Below are positions 37,093 through 47,044 of a DNA stretch of 64,000 bases, in pieces (position 1 is the stretch's first letter; every line of letters begins with the position of its first letter). A program made the position numbers and the translations under genes. The notes below the pieces were generated by a model. It was not told where the DNA came from and ran no database searches. It worked only from the letters and a program-made list of their open reading frames with translations. Source of the DNA: Ignavibacteria bacterium (lineage in GTDB: Bacteria; Bacteroidota; Ignavibacteria; Tepidaquicellales; Tepidaquicellaceae); the NCBI GenBank assembly GCA_028714695.1, contig JAQTLX010000006.1, positions 140,449-204,448 on the forward strand, given 5' to 3'.

Positions 37093-38673
37093 CTAGTTTA
37101 TTTTTTCAATTACGAAAGCCGAAAATCTTCTATCAACTGAACCGAACTGATTTAAAATCTTATAATCGGGATTACTCTGAAGCGTTTCTATTTTAATGTC
37201 ATTGTTAAACTCAGGCCTGTAACCATAATGATTTTCCCATATAAGAATCGAACCTTTGGGAATATCATTGAAATATTTCGAGTTGAGCGGCAAATATTTA
37301 TCCGGATGTTCACGATAACCTTTCAGGAAAAATAGAAGTACCGAGTGGTTTGTGTAATAATTGACGTTTTTATCAAGGCTATTCACATATTCAGCCGTGC
37401 TTTTTACTGTCTGATTTTCAGGTGAAAGTTGTTTTGGTTTGAAATCGATTCCGAGATAAACAATTGCAAGTATTATCAGTGCGACCGATATCTTATTTAA
37501 ATATGATACGGCATTATTCGCCGATACAATTAATGTTATAACAAGAAAAGCCGCTATAAAGAATATCTTAGTATAATCATTTGTATCAAGCAGTTTAAAA
37601 CCATCGGATTCTTTTGAAAGGAACATTAGTGTCAGAACGGCCATCACGGCAGTTATCCATAAATGTAATTTCCTGAATTCTTTTTTAGCAAGATTGTTTA
37701 ACCCGACTGTGCCGAAAAAAGCCGCAACGGGTGAAATATGCAGCAGGTATCTCCAGTTTCCTGGATTCGGACCGTTGCTCCACATTGTATAAATCTGAAC
37801 AGCAAAAACAGTTATGAAAAGCACATAGAATAACAAATACTCGCTGATATACTCTTTATATTTTTTCATATTTGCAAAAAATCCCAAAAATCCTTCAAGG
37901 AACATAAGGAATGATACGGGACCAAGTATAAAAATATAAACTTTGAAATAGTGCATTACACCTTGTGTATTATATGTAAGCGAGGCGACACTTTTCATCT
38001 CGGTCAGTATAAATAGAAAATCCCCTGTCTTCCACATACCCAGCAAATTATAAATTACTGGGAAAACGCCTATTGCAAATGCAGGAATATATTTTTTCCG
38101 ATATAACAGAATTACGAACAGGACTATGCAAAATATGCTGATTTCCTGCCGAATCGTAAACACATAACCGATTAATAAGCCTGCGAGAATAAGTTTTTCC
38201 CTTTTATACAATATCAGAAACAGAACAACCAGCATAGCAGTAAAAATTTCCGAATATGTCCGGAACGATAAATCGAAGAATAGCGGCTGAACCGCGAGCA
38301 GTAATGCACCAAAGTAAGCATATTTTATCTTGTATTCCTTCAGAAGTACATATGTTAAGAATACTGTAACGGCTGATATCAGAGAATTGAAAATCAGGAC
38401 TGCTTTATAGTCAATCAAAGCGGGAATGATAAGGAAAATCTTCCAGCCCGGTTTCGGATTATTACCGAGAATAGAAAACGCGTCAACTTTGAATTTCACA
38501 GCGTTCAAGTACTGCGCTATTTCATCGTCCTGATAGAATCCGGTTGAAATGTTTGAAAGCCAGAAATAAATTAAAGTTAATAAAGGAATTAAGACCCAGA
38601 AATACTTATCAAAATAGGTTTCCAGGCTGACAATGTTTTCAACTTTTTGTATTTCGAGTTTTGTCTTTGCCAT
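37093..38673 (-). CDS. Polytopic membrane glycosyltransferase (GT39/ArnT-like fold)
   Basis: 526 residues with about 11-12 hydrophobic helices. The first periplasmic loop has the acidic pair in NISTGFYQDDEIAQYLNAVK, matching the catalytic Asp-Glu/Asp-Asp region of GT-C polyprenol-phosphate sugar transferases, and is followed by KPGWKIFLIIPAL and LLAVQPLFFDLSFRTYSEIF. A soluble C-terminal part of about 100 residues follows. GT-C enzymes transfer sugars from polyprenyl phosphate on the outer face of the membrane. The GT2 gene two places downstream may supply that donor. Confidence 0.75.
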   Translation of the reverse strand: MAKTKLEIQKVENIVSLETYFDKYFWVLIPLLTLIYFWLSNISTGFYQDDEIAQYLNAVKFKVDAFSILGNNPKPGWKIFLIIPALIDYKAVLIFNSLISAVTVFLTYVLLKEYKIKYAYFGALLLAVQPLFFDLSFRTYSEIFTAMLVVLFLILYKREKLILAGLLIGYVFTIRQEISIFCIVLFVILLYRKKYIPAFAIGVFPVIYNLLGMWKTGDFLFILTEMKSVASLTYNTQGVMHYFKVYIFILGPVSFLMFLEGFLGFFANMKKYKEYISEYLLFYVLFITVFAVQIYTMWSNGPNPGNWRYLLHISPVAAFFGTVGLNNLAKKEFRKLHLWITAVMAVLTLMFLSKESDGFKLLDTNDYTKIFFIAAFLVITLIVSANNAVSYLNKISVALIILAIVYLGIDFKPKQLSPENQTVKSTAEYVNSLDKNVNYYTNHSVLLFFLKGYREHPDKYLPLNSKYFNDIPKGSILIWENHYGYRPEFNNDIKIETLQSNPDYKILNQFGSVDRRFSAFVIEKIN

Positions 38674-38914
38674 AAATAAGTGTTGGTGAAATTATATAAA
38701 TATTATCAAGTTTTAAAGGGTAAAGGTCGGTTGCGACGCACTATAAGAAGATAGTAAATCAATAAAAAATATATTTATTATATCGAGATTAAGTAAAATG
38801 TATTAAAGAGGGGAAAAGAGATGATTTACTGGAAAAGTCAAAGTTATAATGGGTACCGAATACCCATTTTTATCTTTAATAAACTTTCCGATAATGTTAT
38901 ATTTAAACAATATT

Positions 38915-40015
38915 ATGGAATTACTCGGAAATTCAATACAGATCAAAGAAATCAACCAGATTATTCGTCAGGTCGCGCCTACGGATATAAGCGTGCTTAT
39001 CACGGGCGAAAGCGGAACTGGTAAAGAAGTAGTTGCGAACTGCATACATGAATACAGCAAAAGAAAAGACAAAGCATTTATAACAGTAAATTGCGGAGCG
39101 ATACCGGAAGGTATAATTGAAAGCGAGTTATTCGGGCATCAAAAGGGTGCATTTACAGGTGCAATAGAAAACCGTGAAGGATATTTTGAGATGGCCGCAA
39201 AAGGCACAATATTTCTGGATGAGATAGGAGATATGCCTCTTGCAACACAGGTTAAAATACTTCGTGTACTGGAATCAGGCGAGTTTTTAAGAGTAGGCGG
39301 AAACAAGAATATACATGTTGATGTTCGAGTAGTTGCGGCAACGAACAAAAATCTTTCACAGGAGGTAATCAACAAGAACTTCAGGGAAGATTTGTATTTC
39401 AGACTCAGATTGGTTAATATACATATACCGCCTTTGCGTGAAAGAAAATCCGATGTAAAAGTTTTATTCGAGCATTTCATAGATGAAGTATGCAAAAAGA
39501 ACGGTATTGAATACAGAGGTATTGAAGATGATGCAATGGAATTTCTAATCAATTACGTCTGGTACGGTAATGCGCGGGAGTTGAAAAATTTCTGTGAAAG
39601 CATTGTGGTACTTAATCCAAACAAGAAATTAGCGCTGGCTGACGTAAAGAAAAACCTGCATTCCGAGTTTACTCAGCCCAGACAATTGCCTGCTGTACCA
39701 TTAATAACTAAGGATTACAGCGAAAAAGATTTAATTATGAGGGCTTTATTTGAACTTAAGTCTGATATATTGGATATTAAAAAACTTTTAAAGTATAAAG
39801 ACAACGAAATAAACAGTATTCAGACCGACAGTGATTTTTTCATAAATCGGGACAGGATAAAGAACATGGATGATGAAGAAATAGACAAAGAGATTCTTGT
39901 ATATCTGCTCAGGCTTCATGACTGGGACGTTAAAAAAGTATCGGATAATTTGAATCAGACGCCCAGAAACGTTTACAGAAAGATTAAAAAATACAACATA
40001 ATAAAAAACTTTTGA
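38915..40015 (+). CDS. Sigma-54-dependent activator without receiver domain
   Basis: 366 residues from the ATG at 38915; an upstream ATG at 38849 adds 22 hydrophobic residues that look non-native. The AAA+ domain begins at once (LLGNSIQIKEINQIIR), with Walker A GESGTGKE, the sigma-54 contact motif GAFTGA and Walker B IFLDEIGDMP. The C-terminus has a Fis-type helix-turn-helix (DWDVKKVSDNLNQTPRNVYR). Like PspF it lacks an N-terminal sensory domain, so control must come from a partner or expression level. The stop overlaps the TTG of lptE (TTGA). Target genes are not apparent here. Confidence 0.9.
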   Translation: MELLGNSIQIKEINQIIRQVAPTDISVLITGESGTGKEVVANCIHEYSKRKDKAFITVNCGAIPEGIIESELFGHQKGAFTGAIENREGYFEMAAKGTIFLDEIGDMPLATQVKILRVLESGEFLRVGGNKNIHVDVRVVAATNKNLSQEVINKNFREDLYFRLRLVNIHIPPLRERKSDVKVLFEHFIDEVCKKNGIEYRGIEDDAMEFLINYVWYGNARELKNFCESIVVLNPNKKLALADVKKNLHSEFTQPRQLPAVPLITKDYSEKDLIMRALFELKSDILDIKKLLKYKDNEINSIQTDSDFFINRDRIKNMDDEEIDKEILVYLLRLHDWDVKKVSDNLNQTPRNVYRKIKKYNIIKNF

Positions 40016-40515
40016 AAAAATACTCGTTCATATTATTAATTTTTGCTTTTATTTTTAATTCCTGCGGTATATACAGTTTTAAGGGTAATAATCCGCCCGA
40101 GGGAATAAAAACTATTGCAGTCCCTTTGTTCACCGACAACAGCGGATTCGCTGAATCCGGTCTAAAAGAACAATTCACGGAATTACTTAAGAATAAAATT
40201 ATAAGCGACAATACATTAAGGCTGGCGGATAAGACAACGGCCGATGGTGCGTTGAACTGCACAATAACATCCGTTAAAGACGATGCTCTCGTAATAAGCG
40301 GCAATGAGAACGTCACAAAAAGAAAGATAACTATTAACGTCAATGTTGTATTTGAGAATCTAAAAAAACAAAAGAAAATCTGGGATAGAAATTACGAAAA
40401 TTGGGGAGAATACAATTCCTCAACCAGTTCTTTTTCAGAGAGACAAAACGGCATTACGCTTGCCCGCGATAAGATAACAGACGACATTTTAAACGACATT
40501 ATTTCAAACTGGTAA
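40012..40515 (+). CDS. lptE: LptE-like outer-membrane lipoprotein
   Basis: 167 residues, TTG start overlapping the preceding stop. Lipobox FNSC (Cys 18), then GIYSFKGNNPPEGIKTIAVP with FTDNSG, GLKEQFTELLKNKI and the strand KITINVNVVFENLKKQKKIW: this is the LptE/DUF3576-like pattern found in Bacteroidota and relatives. LptE plugs the LptD barrel in the last step of lipopolysaccharide export. Identity rests on the pattern, as LptE diverges strongly. The following GT2 gene starts two bases later. Confidence 0.8.
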   Translation: MKKYSFILLIFAFIFNSCGIYSFKGNNPPEGIKTIAVPLFTDNSGFAESGLKEQFTELLKNKIISDNTLRLADKTTADGALNCTITSVKDDALVISGNENVTKRKITINVNVVFENLKKQKKIWDRNYENWGEYNSSTSSFSERQNGITLARDKITDDILNDIISNW

Positions 40516-40517
40516 AC

Positions 40518-42023
40518 ATGAAAATAGAACCAATAATACTAATTACTTACATTGTTTCACTCTCCATATTATTCTTTTTTGCGAGTCATGGTTTCAATAT
40601 GATATTCCTTTATTTCAAGACATATAATAAAAGGACAGAAGACCTAAATCCGGAAGATTTCGAGTTAAAAGAATATCCGGTTGTAACGATTCAGTTACCG
40701 CTTTACAATGAAAAATATGTTATCTGCAGGTTAATCGACGCAACACTTCGCATGGATTACCCAAAGGATAAACTCGAGGTCCAGATACTTGATGATTCCA
40801 CCGATGATACGGAAGATATTATTAAAGAACATATTCAGCAATACCTTAAAGACGGTTACGACATAGTTCATATTCATAGAACAAACAGGCAGGGATATAA
40901 AGCGGGCGCATTAAAAGAAGGATTGAAAACTGCAAAAGGTGAATTCGTTGCAATCTTCGATGCAGATTTTATCCCAAGGAAAAATTTCCTCAGAAGAACA
41001 ATCCCCTATTTCATAAAAGATGAGAAAGTAGGATTAGTACAGACAAGATGGGAACACATTAACAGAAATTACAATGTGATGACTAAAACACAGGCTATTG
41101 CTCTTGACGGTCATTTTGTAATTGAACAAGCAGTAAGGAACAGAGCGGGTTACTTTATCCAATTCAACGGGACAGGAGGAGTTTGGCGCAAGTCCTGCAT
41201 ATTTGATGCGGGCAACTGGCAGGCCGATACTCTGACTGAAGACCTCGATCTTTCTTACAGGGCACAGATGAAAGGATGGCAGATTAGGTATATAGTTAAT
41301 TTCACATCACCGGCTGAATTACCTGTCGATATAAATGCTTTGAGGTCGCAGCAATTCAGGTGGACAAAAGGTTCCATAGAAACGGCAAAGAAAATATATC
41401 CGAGGGTTTTAAAGTCAAAACTTCCGATGAATGAAAAGTTTCAGTCATTTATACGCCTTTGGAGCAATATGGCGTATCCTTTTATAATGCTCGCGGCAAT
41501 ACTGAATCTTCCGGTTACGCTTATTAAAGAGACAGGAGAATATGACCCTGTTTTTAAATTTATGTCCATTTTTATTTTTGCATTTGTTGCATCATTCATG
41601 TTTTATCTTTATTCACAGAAAGATGTATATCCCGACTGGCAGAAAAGGATTATTTATTTTCCTGTTTTCATGACAGGAAGCATGGGTCTCGCAGTGAATA
41701 ACACCAAAGCAGTTTGGGAAGGACTTATTAACAAGAAAAGTGAATTTGTAAGGACTCCAAAGTATAAGGTCGTGCATCATAAAGATACAGTGCACGACAA
41801 AAAATACCATACAAAGAAAGTACCATTCATTGCTTATTTTGAGGCAGTGTTATCTCTCTATTGCTGGGTCGGAGTCGCCATCTCTGTTTATTATGCACAG
41901 ATAGCCTCCATACCATTCCAGGTGATGTTTGCAGCAGGATTCGGTATAATTTCTTATCTTTCATTTCAGCAGGTTTATTTACATAATAAAGCACAAAGAG
42001 AAATTTTAGCAGGCAATGTATAA
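40518..42023 (+). CDS. Membrane family 2 glycosyltransferase, cellulose-synthase-like
   Basis: 501 residues. One N-terminal helix (about 5-32) is followed by a GT-A catalytic domain with ILDDSTDDTED, FDADFIP (DXD), TLTEDLDLSYR and the processive-synthase motif QQFRW (Q-x-x-R-W). Several C-terminal membrane helices come next. The set is that of beta-glycan synthases and ceramide glucosyltransferase-like enzymes. No PilZ domain is visible. It lies in an operon with lptE and a helical-repeat protein, so an envelope or exported polysaccharide is probable. Confidence 0.88.
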   Translation: MKIEPIILITYIVSLSILFFFASHGFNMIFLYFKTYNKRTEDLNPEDFELKEYPVVTIQLPLYNEKYVICRLIDATLRMDYPKDKLEVQILDDSTDDTEDIIKEHIQQYLKDGYDIVHIHRTNRQGYKAGALKEGLKTAKGEFVAIFDADFIPRKNFLRRTIPYFIKDEKVGLVQTRWEHINRNYNVMTKTQAIALDGHFVIEQAVRNRAGYFIQFNGTGGVWRKSCIFDAGNWQADTLTEDLDLSYRAQMKGWQIRYIVNFTSPAELPVDINALRSQQFRWTKGSIETAKKIYPRVLKSKLPMNEKFQSFIRLWSNMAYPFIMLAAILNLPVTLIKETGEYDPVFKFMSIFIFAFVASFMFYLYSQKDVYPDWQKRIIYFPVFMTGSMGLAVNNTKAVWEGLINKKSEFVRTPKYKVVHHKDTVHDKKYHTKKVPFIAYFEAVLSLYCWVGVAISVYYAQIASIPFQVMFAAGFGIISYLSFQQVYLHNKAQREILAGNV

Positions 42024-42783
42024 TCTCGATAATTATATAGGATTTCTTAAAGAGAAACTTGACAGCAAGTTCTTCTCTCCTCTGCTTATTAAACTTGCCA
42101 ATCTTTATTTTTTCAACGACCAGTTTGACAATTGTATAAAAATATGCGACATGGTAAACGAACTCTTCCCTTATTACCTGTCGCCGAAAATACTGAAGAT
42201 AAAAGCCCTGATCAAACTTGAATATTTCAACGAAGCGGAAAACGAACTGAATTCTATTACTAACAGGATACCTAACAAGGAACTGACAGAACTTCTTTAT
42301 TCTTCATTGGAGGAATTTAAGAACAAGCAGAGCCAGGCAAAAATATTCTATCCTGAAATGCTGTCGGATCTGGATAAATTCGAGGATTATTCGGAAGACC
42401 TGAGAAATATACCTCATTGCAAGAGTATCAGCGAACAAACAGAGTCTGAGCTGCTATTGATAGATTCCGATTACCTGTTAAACCTCAGCAATGAAGATAA
42501 TTACCAGAAGTTTGTTTCCGAAGTAAATAATATTACGCTTACAAAGTTCAGTCCAAAAAAATCCGAATCGGGTTCCGAAAACGGTAACGGGAAAGCAAAG
42601 GTTGACCACAAGGAAACTATGCTGAGCAACGTTAAGATAATTACGGAAACTATCGCGGACATATTGGTGAAACAGGGATTGTACAAAGAAGCCTTCGACG
42701 CATACACATTTTTACTCAGGGCCGGACACAAGAATAAAAGGAAGATATTGGAAAAAATCGCCGAACTGGAACGCAGAATGTAA
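42016..42783 (+). CDS. TPR-like helical repeat protein
   Basis: 255 residues, soluble, no signal. The first 100 residues carry two or three TPR-like helix pairs (LIKLANLYFFNDQFDNCIKI, KILKIKALIKLEYFNEAENE). The middle is acidic and low-complexity (KKSESGSENGNGKAKVDHKE). The end has another TPR-like unit (IADILVKQGLYKEAFDAYTF, then LLRAGHKNKRKILEKIAELE). It overlaps the GT2 gene by 8 bases, so it probably serves the same system. Exact role unknown. Confidence 0.75.
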   Translation: MYNLDNYIGFLKEKLDSKFFSPLLIKLANLYFFNDQFDNCIKICDMVNELFPYYLSPKILKIKALIKLEYFNEAENELNSITNRIPNKELTELLYSSLEEFKNKQSQAKIFYPEMLSDLDKFEDYSEDLRNIPHCKSISEQTESELLLIDSDYLLNLSNEDNYQKFVSEVNNITLTKFSPKKSESGSENGNGKAKVDHKETMLSNVKIITETIADILVKQGLYKEAFDAYTFLLRAGHKNKRKILEKIAELERRM

Positions 42784-42784
42784 A

Positions 42785-44332
42785 TTATTCCGAGGGGATT
42801 TCGGGATTAACGAATACCACTTTTTCCTTTTCCATAACAACCGCGCCTTCTTTAAATCCTTTTCTTTTCTTGACATATTTTCTTTCACAGTACGCCACGG
42901 GAACATTTCGTCCGTTCCTTGCCTTGCTGTAATATGCAGCAATGGAAGCGGCTTTGAGTATCAATGATTTATCAGGAACAAGATTTTTATCTTCGAATCT
43001 GAGGACCGTATGTGAACCGCTGGCTCCTCTAACATGGAACCATAGGTCATACTGATTGCAGTATTTCATAGTAAGCAGGTCGTTGCTTTTGCTGTCTTTT
43101 CCCACCCAGACTACAAATTTATCATGCAGTCTGAATTCGCGAAAAGGAAGTTTTTCATTTTCTGTTTCTTCTTTCTTGAGCATTTTTACCAAATTCTTTG
43201 TGTCATTTTCAGAAATAATTCTATCTTTTTGTTTTTGCAAATTTACCAATTCGGATTCATACTTTCCAATCTTATCTTTAATCAGAGAAACCGACTTCTT
43301 TAATCCTTTATATTTTTCATAATACAAATTTGCATTCTCCGCAGGCGACAAGGAATCGTTGAGTTTTATCGTTTTTTTTTCTCCGCTTACAGAATCGGTA
43401 TATTCGAATGATTTACTGTTTCGCTCAATCAGATGCAGATTCCGCATTATTATGTCAGCAGATATTTTATGAATCGACGAATCTTCGGCTTTGACAAGAT
43501 TGCCTTTCAGATTACCGATTTTCTTTTCAAGTTCTTTAATCTTTTTCTCATTGTCGGAAAGCAGTTTTGATTTGCTGTCCTCGTATCTGTCTCTGTGTTT
43601 AATTTTCGAATACGATACCGATATCAATGTATTGATATCATCGAATTCTTCGATAAGTTCATAATCGCGTCCTGAAAGTTTTACAGGCGACGGAATAAAA
43701 GTTTTCTCTTTATAAAGATAATATTTTGACGAGTTGTTTATTTCTTTAATTATATTTTCAAACTCGCGTATATGATTTTCTTCCGGGGCTTTTCCTTGCG
43801 CATCGGCTCTGGCGGATGCTTCTTTTGAATAATATTTACCGAGATAGCCGAATTGTTTTATAAGAGGTTTTTCGCTGCCTGCATTTTCACCGGATACGGG
43901 ATTAAAGATATTTATGTCTTTCCCCGTGTATTTATCTTTTTCCGAGAATGAATTAACGATTAAACCGTTCTTTAAGAGGAAAACGTTGCTTCTATTCGGA
44001 ATGAAAGATATTAAGATTGTGTAATCATGTTCGAGAGTAATATTGACAATTCTGTCGCGGTCGTTGATTTTGAAACCGCTTATTTTTAAGCCGTAGATAT
44101 TTTCAAAAATGCCGAAAACATTTTTCTTAGGTCTTGAAAAGGAGTTAAGAAGAAAGAAGGTTTCAAGATTTTTTTCGAGGCTAATCTTAAGAAATTCCTG
44201 CACACCGTTTTTTGCAAGTTCAAGTATAAGAATATCTCTTTCGGGAGTATAGAAATCATGGATAATACAATCCCTGGAATGAGCGTTTAAAAAATCCGCT
44301 TCGGCTTTGAGTATGAAATAATTATTAATCAA
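42785..44332 (-). CDS. rqcH: Ribosome-associated quality control protein RqcH (NFACT family)
   Basis: 515 residues. The NFACT-N domain with the Asp-Arg pair needed for Ala-tailing (D93-R94 in NDRDRIV, aligned with B. subtilis D97-R98), a central coiled coil (LSDNEKKIKELEKKIGNLKG and the later KYESELVNLQKQKDRI) and the NFACT-R domain with WFHVRGASGSHTVLRF and SIAAYYSKARNGRNVPV. RqcH binds split 50S subunits carrying a stalled peptidyl-tRNA and adds an alanine tail for degradation. It starts 23 bases after atpG in the same direction and may be read through from the ATP operon. Confidence 0.93.
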   Translation of the reverse strand: MINNYFILKAEADFLNAHSRDCIIHDFYTPERDILILELAKNGVQEFLKISLEKNLETFFLLNSFSRPKKNVFGIFENIYGLKISGFKINDRDRIVNITLEHDYTILISFIPNRSNVFLLKNGLIVNSFSEKDKYTGKDINIFNPVSGENAGSEKPLIKQFGYLGKYYSKEASARADAQGKAPEENHIREFENIIKEINNSSKYYLYKEKTFIPSPVKLSGRDYELIEEFDDINTLISVSYSKIKHRDRYEDSKSKLLSDNEKKIKELEKKIGNLKGNLVKAEDSSIHKISADIIMRNLHLIERNSKSFEYTDSVSGEKKTIKLNDSLSPAENANLYYEKYKGLKKSVSLIKDKIGKYESELVNLQKQKDRIISENDTKNLVKMLKKEETENEKLPFREFRLHDKFVVWVGKDSKSNDLLTMKYCNQYDLWFHVRGASGSHTVLRFEDKNLVPDKSLILKAASIAAYYSKARNGRNVPVAYCERKYVKKRKGFKEGAVVMEKEKVVFVNPEIPSE

Positions 44333-44355
44333 AGCAATTCAGGCTTTGAGAGTTT

Positions 44356-45219
44356 TTAGCCATGTGTAAGGGCTTCGGCACCGCTGACTATTTCCAGCAA
44401 TTCATTTGTGATTGCTTCCTGTCTTGCTCTATTATAATTGAGAGAGAGGAAGTTAATCAAATCGCTGGCGTTATTTGATGCTGAATCCATGGCGGTCATT
44501 CTGGCTCCCTGCTCCGATGCATTGGATTCGAGCAGCGCTTTCCAGAACTGTACGTTTAAATTCTTCGGAATTAATTCCGACAGGATTTGCTTCGACGACG
44601 GTTCATAAATGAAATCTTTATTCGATAATTCCTTATCCTCAACGCCGTCGTGGCTGAACGGAAGGAAAGTTTCCTTCGTTATATTCTGTTTGATGATTGA
44701 TTTAAATTCATTGTAAATAATTTCGATATTGTCGACTTCACCCGTTAGATAAAGATTCGTGAGATATTTCACAATATCGTTTGACGTCTGAATGTTCAGA
44801 TTACCGAATACGCCCGGAAAATTCTTTATTACATTATATTTCCTCTTATTGAAGAAATCATATCCTTTTTTGCCGATAGTAATCATCGGAGAATCTTTGC
44901 CGATTTCATTCATATAATTCGCAGCGAATTTAATTATATTCGAATTAAACGCACCGCAGAGTCCTCTGTCCGAGGTAATGAGAACGACAAGTTTCTTTTT
45001 AATATCTCGTTCTTTTGTAAGTTCATGATCACTAATATCCACAAGTGTCAGCATCTGCGACATCAGGTGGTTGAGTTTAAACGCATAAGGTCTGGTAGAT
45101 AAGATTTTGTCCTGTGCTTTTCTCATTCTCACAGCGGACATCATCTTCATCGCCTTAGTGATTTTCTGAATATTCTTTACCGCATTAATACGGATACGTA
45201 TTTCTTTTAAAGACGCCAA
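44356..45219 (-). CDS. atpG: ATP synthase F1 gamma subunit
   Basis: 287 residues, normal length. N-terminal LKEIRIRINAVKNIQKITKAMKMMSAVRMR and C-terminal AMDSASNNASDLINFLSLNYNRARQEAITNE form the rotor coiled coil; TSDRGLCGAFNSN is the conserved loop. It transmits rotation from the c-ring to the alpha/beta hexamer. Last atp gene of the unit, behind the unknown 88-residue gene. Confidence 0.97.
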   Translation of the reverse strand: MASLKEIRIRINAVKNIQKITKAMKMMSAVRMRKAQDKILSTRPYAFKLNHLMSQMLTLVDISDHELTKERDIKKKLVVLITSDRGLCGAFNSNIIKFAANYMNEIGKDSPMITIGKKGYDFFNKRKYNVIKNFPGVFGNLNIQTSNDIVKYLTNLYLTGEVDNIEIIYNEFKSIIKQNITKETFLPFSHDGVEDKELSNKDFIYEPSSKQILSELIPKNLNVQFWKALLESNASEQGARMTAMDSASNNASDLINFLSLNYNRARQEAITNELLEIVSGAEALTHG

Positions 45220-45225
45220 TTAATA

Positions 45226-45492
45226 CTATAATCCTTTTTCTTTTAATTTTTTAGAGACCAAATCTTCCAAAACGCCAAAGTCAACCGATGCAGAGCGCGG
45301 CTGAGCCTGGTGGATTGCTTCCTTCACGGTAGCAATTTCTTTATTAAGGTACAAATTCAGGCAGAAACTAAGCCTGTTTCTGTCGCTATCAAGAGGGATA
45401 ACGTTTTTCAGTTCGTCTATACCGTTATAAAGTTTTTTAATCGGGGCATTATCATCGAGATAATTGACACCCGCAGGCTGTTTTGTTGTCAT
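45226..45492 (-). CDS. Unknown 88-residue protein inside the ATP synthase operon
   Basis: A soluble protein of 88 residues between atpA (4-base gap) and atpG (6-base gap), a position normally without a gene. It has no signal, membrane segment or Cys cluster; Cys occurs once (LSFCLNLYLN). Sequence is helical in character, with the end DFGVLEDLVSKKLKEKGL likely a helix. Tight spacing on both sides shows it is translated with the F1 subunits. It resembles none of the F-type subunits (epsilon is longer and beta-rich), nor an inhibitor that I know. A role in assembly or regulation is only inference. Confidence 0.7.
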   Translation of the reverse strand: MTTKQPAGVNYLDDNAPIKKLYNGIDELKNVIPLDSDRNRLSFCLNLYLNKEIATVKEAIHQAQPRSASVDFGVLEDLVSKKLKEKGL

Positions 45493-45496
45493 AAAA

Positions 45497-47020
45497 TTAT
45501 TTTTTTATAGAATCGTTAAATCTCTTTGCGAATTCATCAAGTATTCCGCTCAATTTTTCCATCACCTCTTTGCTTAAATCTTTTTTATCTTTTATTTCAT
45601 TCATTATATCGGAATGAAGATTTTCCATTTCAGACAAAAACTCGGATTCAAATCTGCTTATGAAATCGACAGGGATTTCATCGAGATATCCGTTTGTAGC
45701 CGCATAAATAATCACCACCTGTTTTTCAACATCCATCGGTGAAAATTGTTTTTGTTTCAGTATTTCGACAAGTCTTTCACCTCTTCTCAACTGCTGCTGC
45801 GTTGCTTTATCGAGGTCGGAACCGAATCTCGCGAACGATTCGAGTTCTCTGTACTGCGCAAGGTCGAGTCTCAGAGTTCCAGCAATTTTTTTCATTGCTT
45901 TTATCTGAGCGCTGCCGCCTACTCTCGATACGGAAATACCGACGTTAATAGCCGGTCTGATACCATTATTGAATAAATTAGGTTCGAGATATATCTGACC
46001 GTCGGTAATTGAAATAACATTTGTCGGAATATAAGCGGAGATATCGCCTGCTTTCGTTTCGATTACGGGCAATGCAGTTAAACTTCCGCCGCCGAGATCG
46101 TCCGATAATTTGGATGCTCTTTCGAGAAGTCTTGAATGCAGATAGAATACGTCACCGGGATATGCTTCTCTTCCCGGAGGTCTTCTAAGCAGCAATGAAA
46201 GTTCTCTGTATGCGGCTGCCTGTTTTGTAAGGTCATCGTATATTACAAGCGCATGTTTTCCTCTGTCTCTGAAAAATTCTCCGATTGTCGCGCCTGAGTA
46301 GGGAGAAATGTAAAGCATAGGAGCGGGGTCAGAAGCCGTTGCCGCAACAACGGTAGTGTATTCCATTGCGCCTGCTTCTTCAAGACTTTTTACAACCTGC
46401 GCTACAGTTGAACCTTTTTGTCCGATAGCGACATAGATGCAGTAAACATCTTTTCCGCGCTGGTTAATAATAGTATCGATAGCAACTGCAGTTTTACCTG
46501 TCTGCCTGTCGCCGATAATCAATTCACGCTGACCTCTGCCGATAGGAATCATTGCATCGATGGCTTTGAGACCTGTCTGCAATGGTTCTTTAACAGGCTG
46601 TCTCTGGATAACGCCAAGCGCTTTTCTTTCAATAGGCTGAAATAAATCCGATTTAATTTCACCTTTGCCGTCAAGCGGCTGGCCGAGCGGGTTTACAACT
46701 CTACCGAGCATACAGTCACCAACGGGAATGGAAATAATTTTTCCAGTTCTCTTTACGGTATCGCCTTCTTTTACGAGATGGGATTCACCGAAAAGAACGC
46801 AGCCTACATTGTCTTCTTCAAGGTTAAGCGCCACTCCGAATACTCCGTGAGGAAATTCGACAAGTTCACTTGCCTGGCAGTGTGAAAGACCATATACTCT
46901 CGCAACGTTATCGCCTACAGACAACACCGTTCCTACATCGTATATATCCACTTCCTTTTCATAACCTGAAAGCTGCTTCAGGATTACCGCTGATACTTCT
47001 CCGGCTTTTACATCTATCAT
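45497..47020 (-). CDS. atpA: ATP synthase F1 alpha subunit
   Basis: 507 residues. Walker A GDRQTGKT (170-177), the alpha signature [17 protein letters not shown], and [20 protein letters not shown]. It forms the non-catalytic nucleotide sites of the F1 hexamer with beta. Beta (atpD) and epsilon (atpC) are not in this window, the split arrangement known from Bacteroidota and Chlorobi. Confidence 0.98.
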   Translation of the reverse strand: MIDVKAGEVSAVILKQLSGYEKEVDIYDVGTVLSVGDNVARVYGLSHCQASELVEFPHGVFGVALNLEEDNVGCVLFGESHLVKEGDTVKRTGKIISIPVGDCMLGRVVNPLGQPLDGKGEIKSDLFQPIERKALGVIQRQPVKEPLQTGLKAIDAMIPIGRGQRELIIGDRQTGKTAVAIDTIINQRGKDVYCIYVAIGQKGSTVAQVVKSLEEAGAMEYTTVVAATASDPAPMLYISPYSGATIGEFFRDRGKHALVIYDDLTKQAAAYRELSLLLRRPPGREAYPGDVFYLHSRLLERASKLSDDLGGGSLTALPVIETKAGDISAYIPTNVISITDGQIYLEPNLFNNGIRPAINVGISVSRVGGSAQIKAMKKIAGTLRLDLAQYRELESFARFGSDLDKATQQQLRRGERLVEILKQKQFSPMDVEKQVVIIYAATNGYLDEIPVDFISRFESEFLSEMENLHSDIMNEIKDKKDLSKEVMEKLSGILDEFAKRFNDSIKK

Positions 47021-47044
47021 TTAAAAACTCCTGTTAAAATTCTT

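Noticed and set aside
38821..39024. 67-codon ORF with good Shine-Dalgarno (AGAGGGG) before the sigma-54 activator
   Set aside because: It overlaps the AAA+ domain in another frame and its product has no domain-like composition; it may be only a leader ORF by chance.
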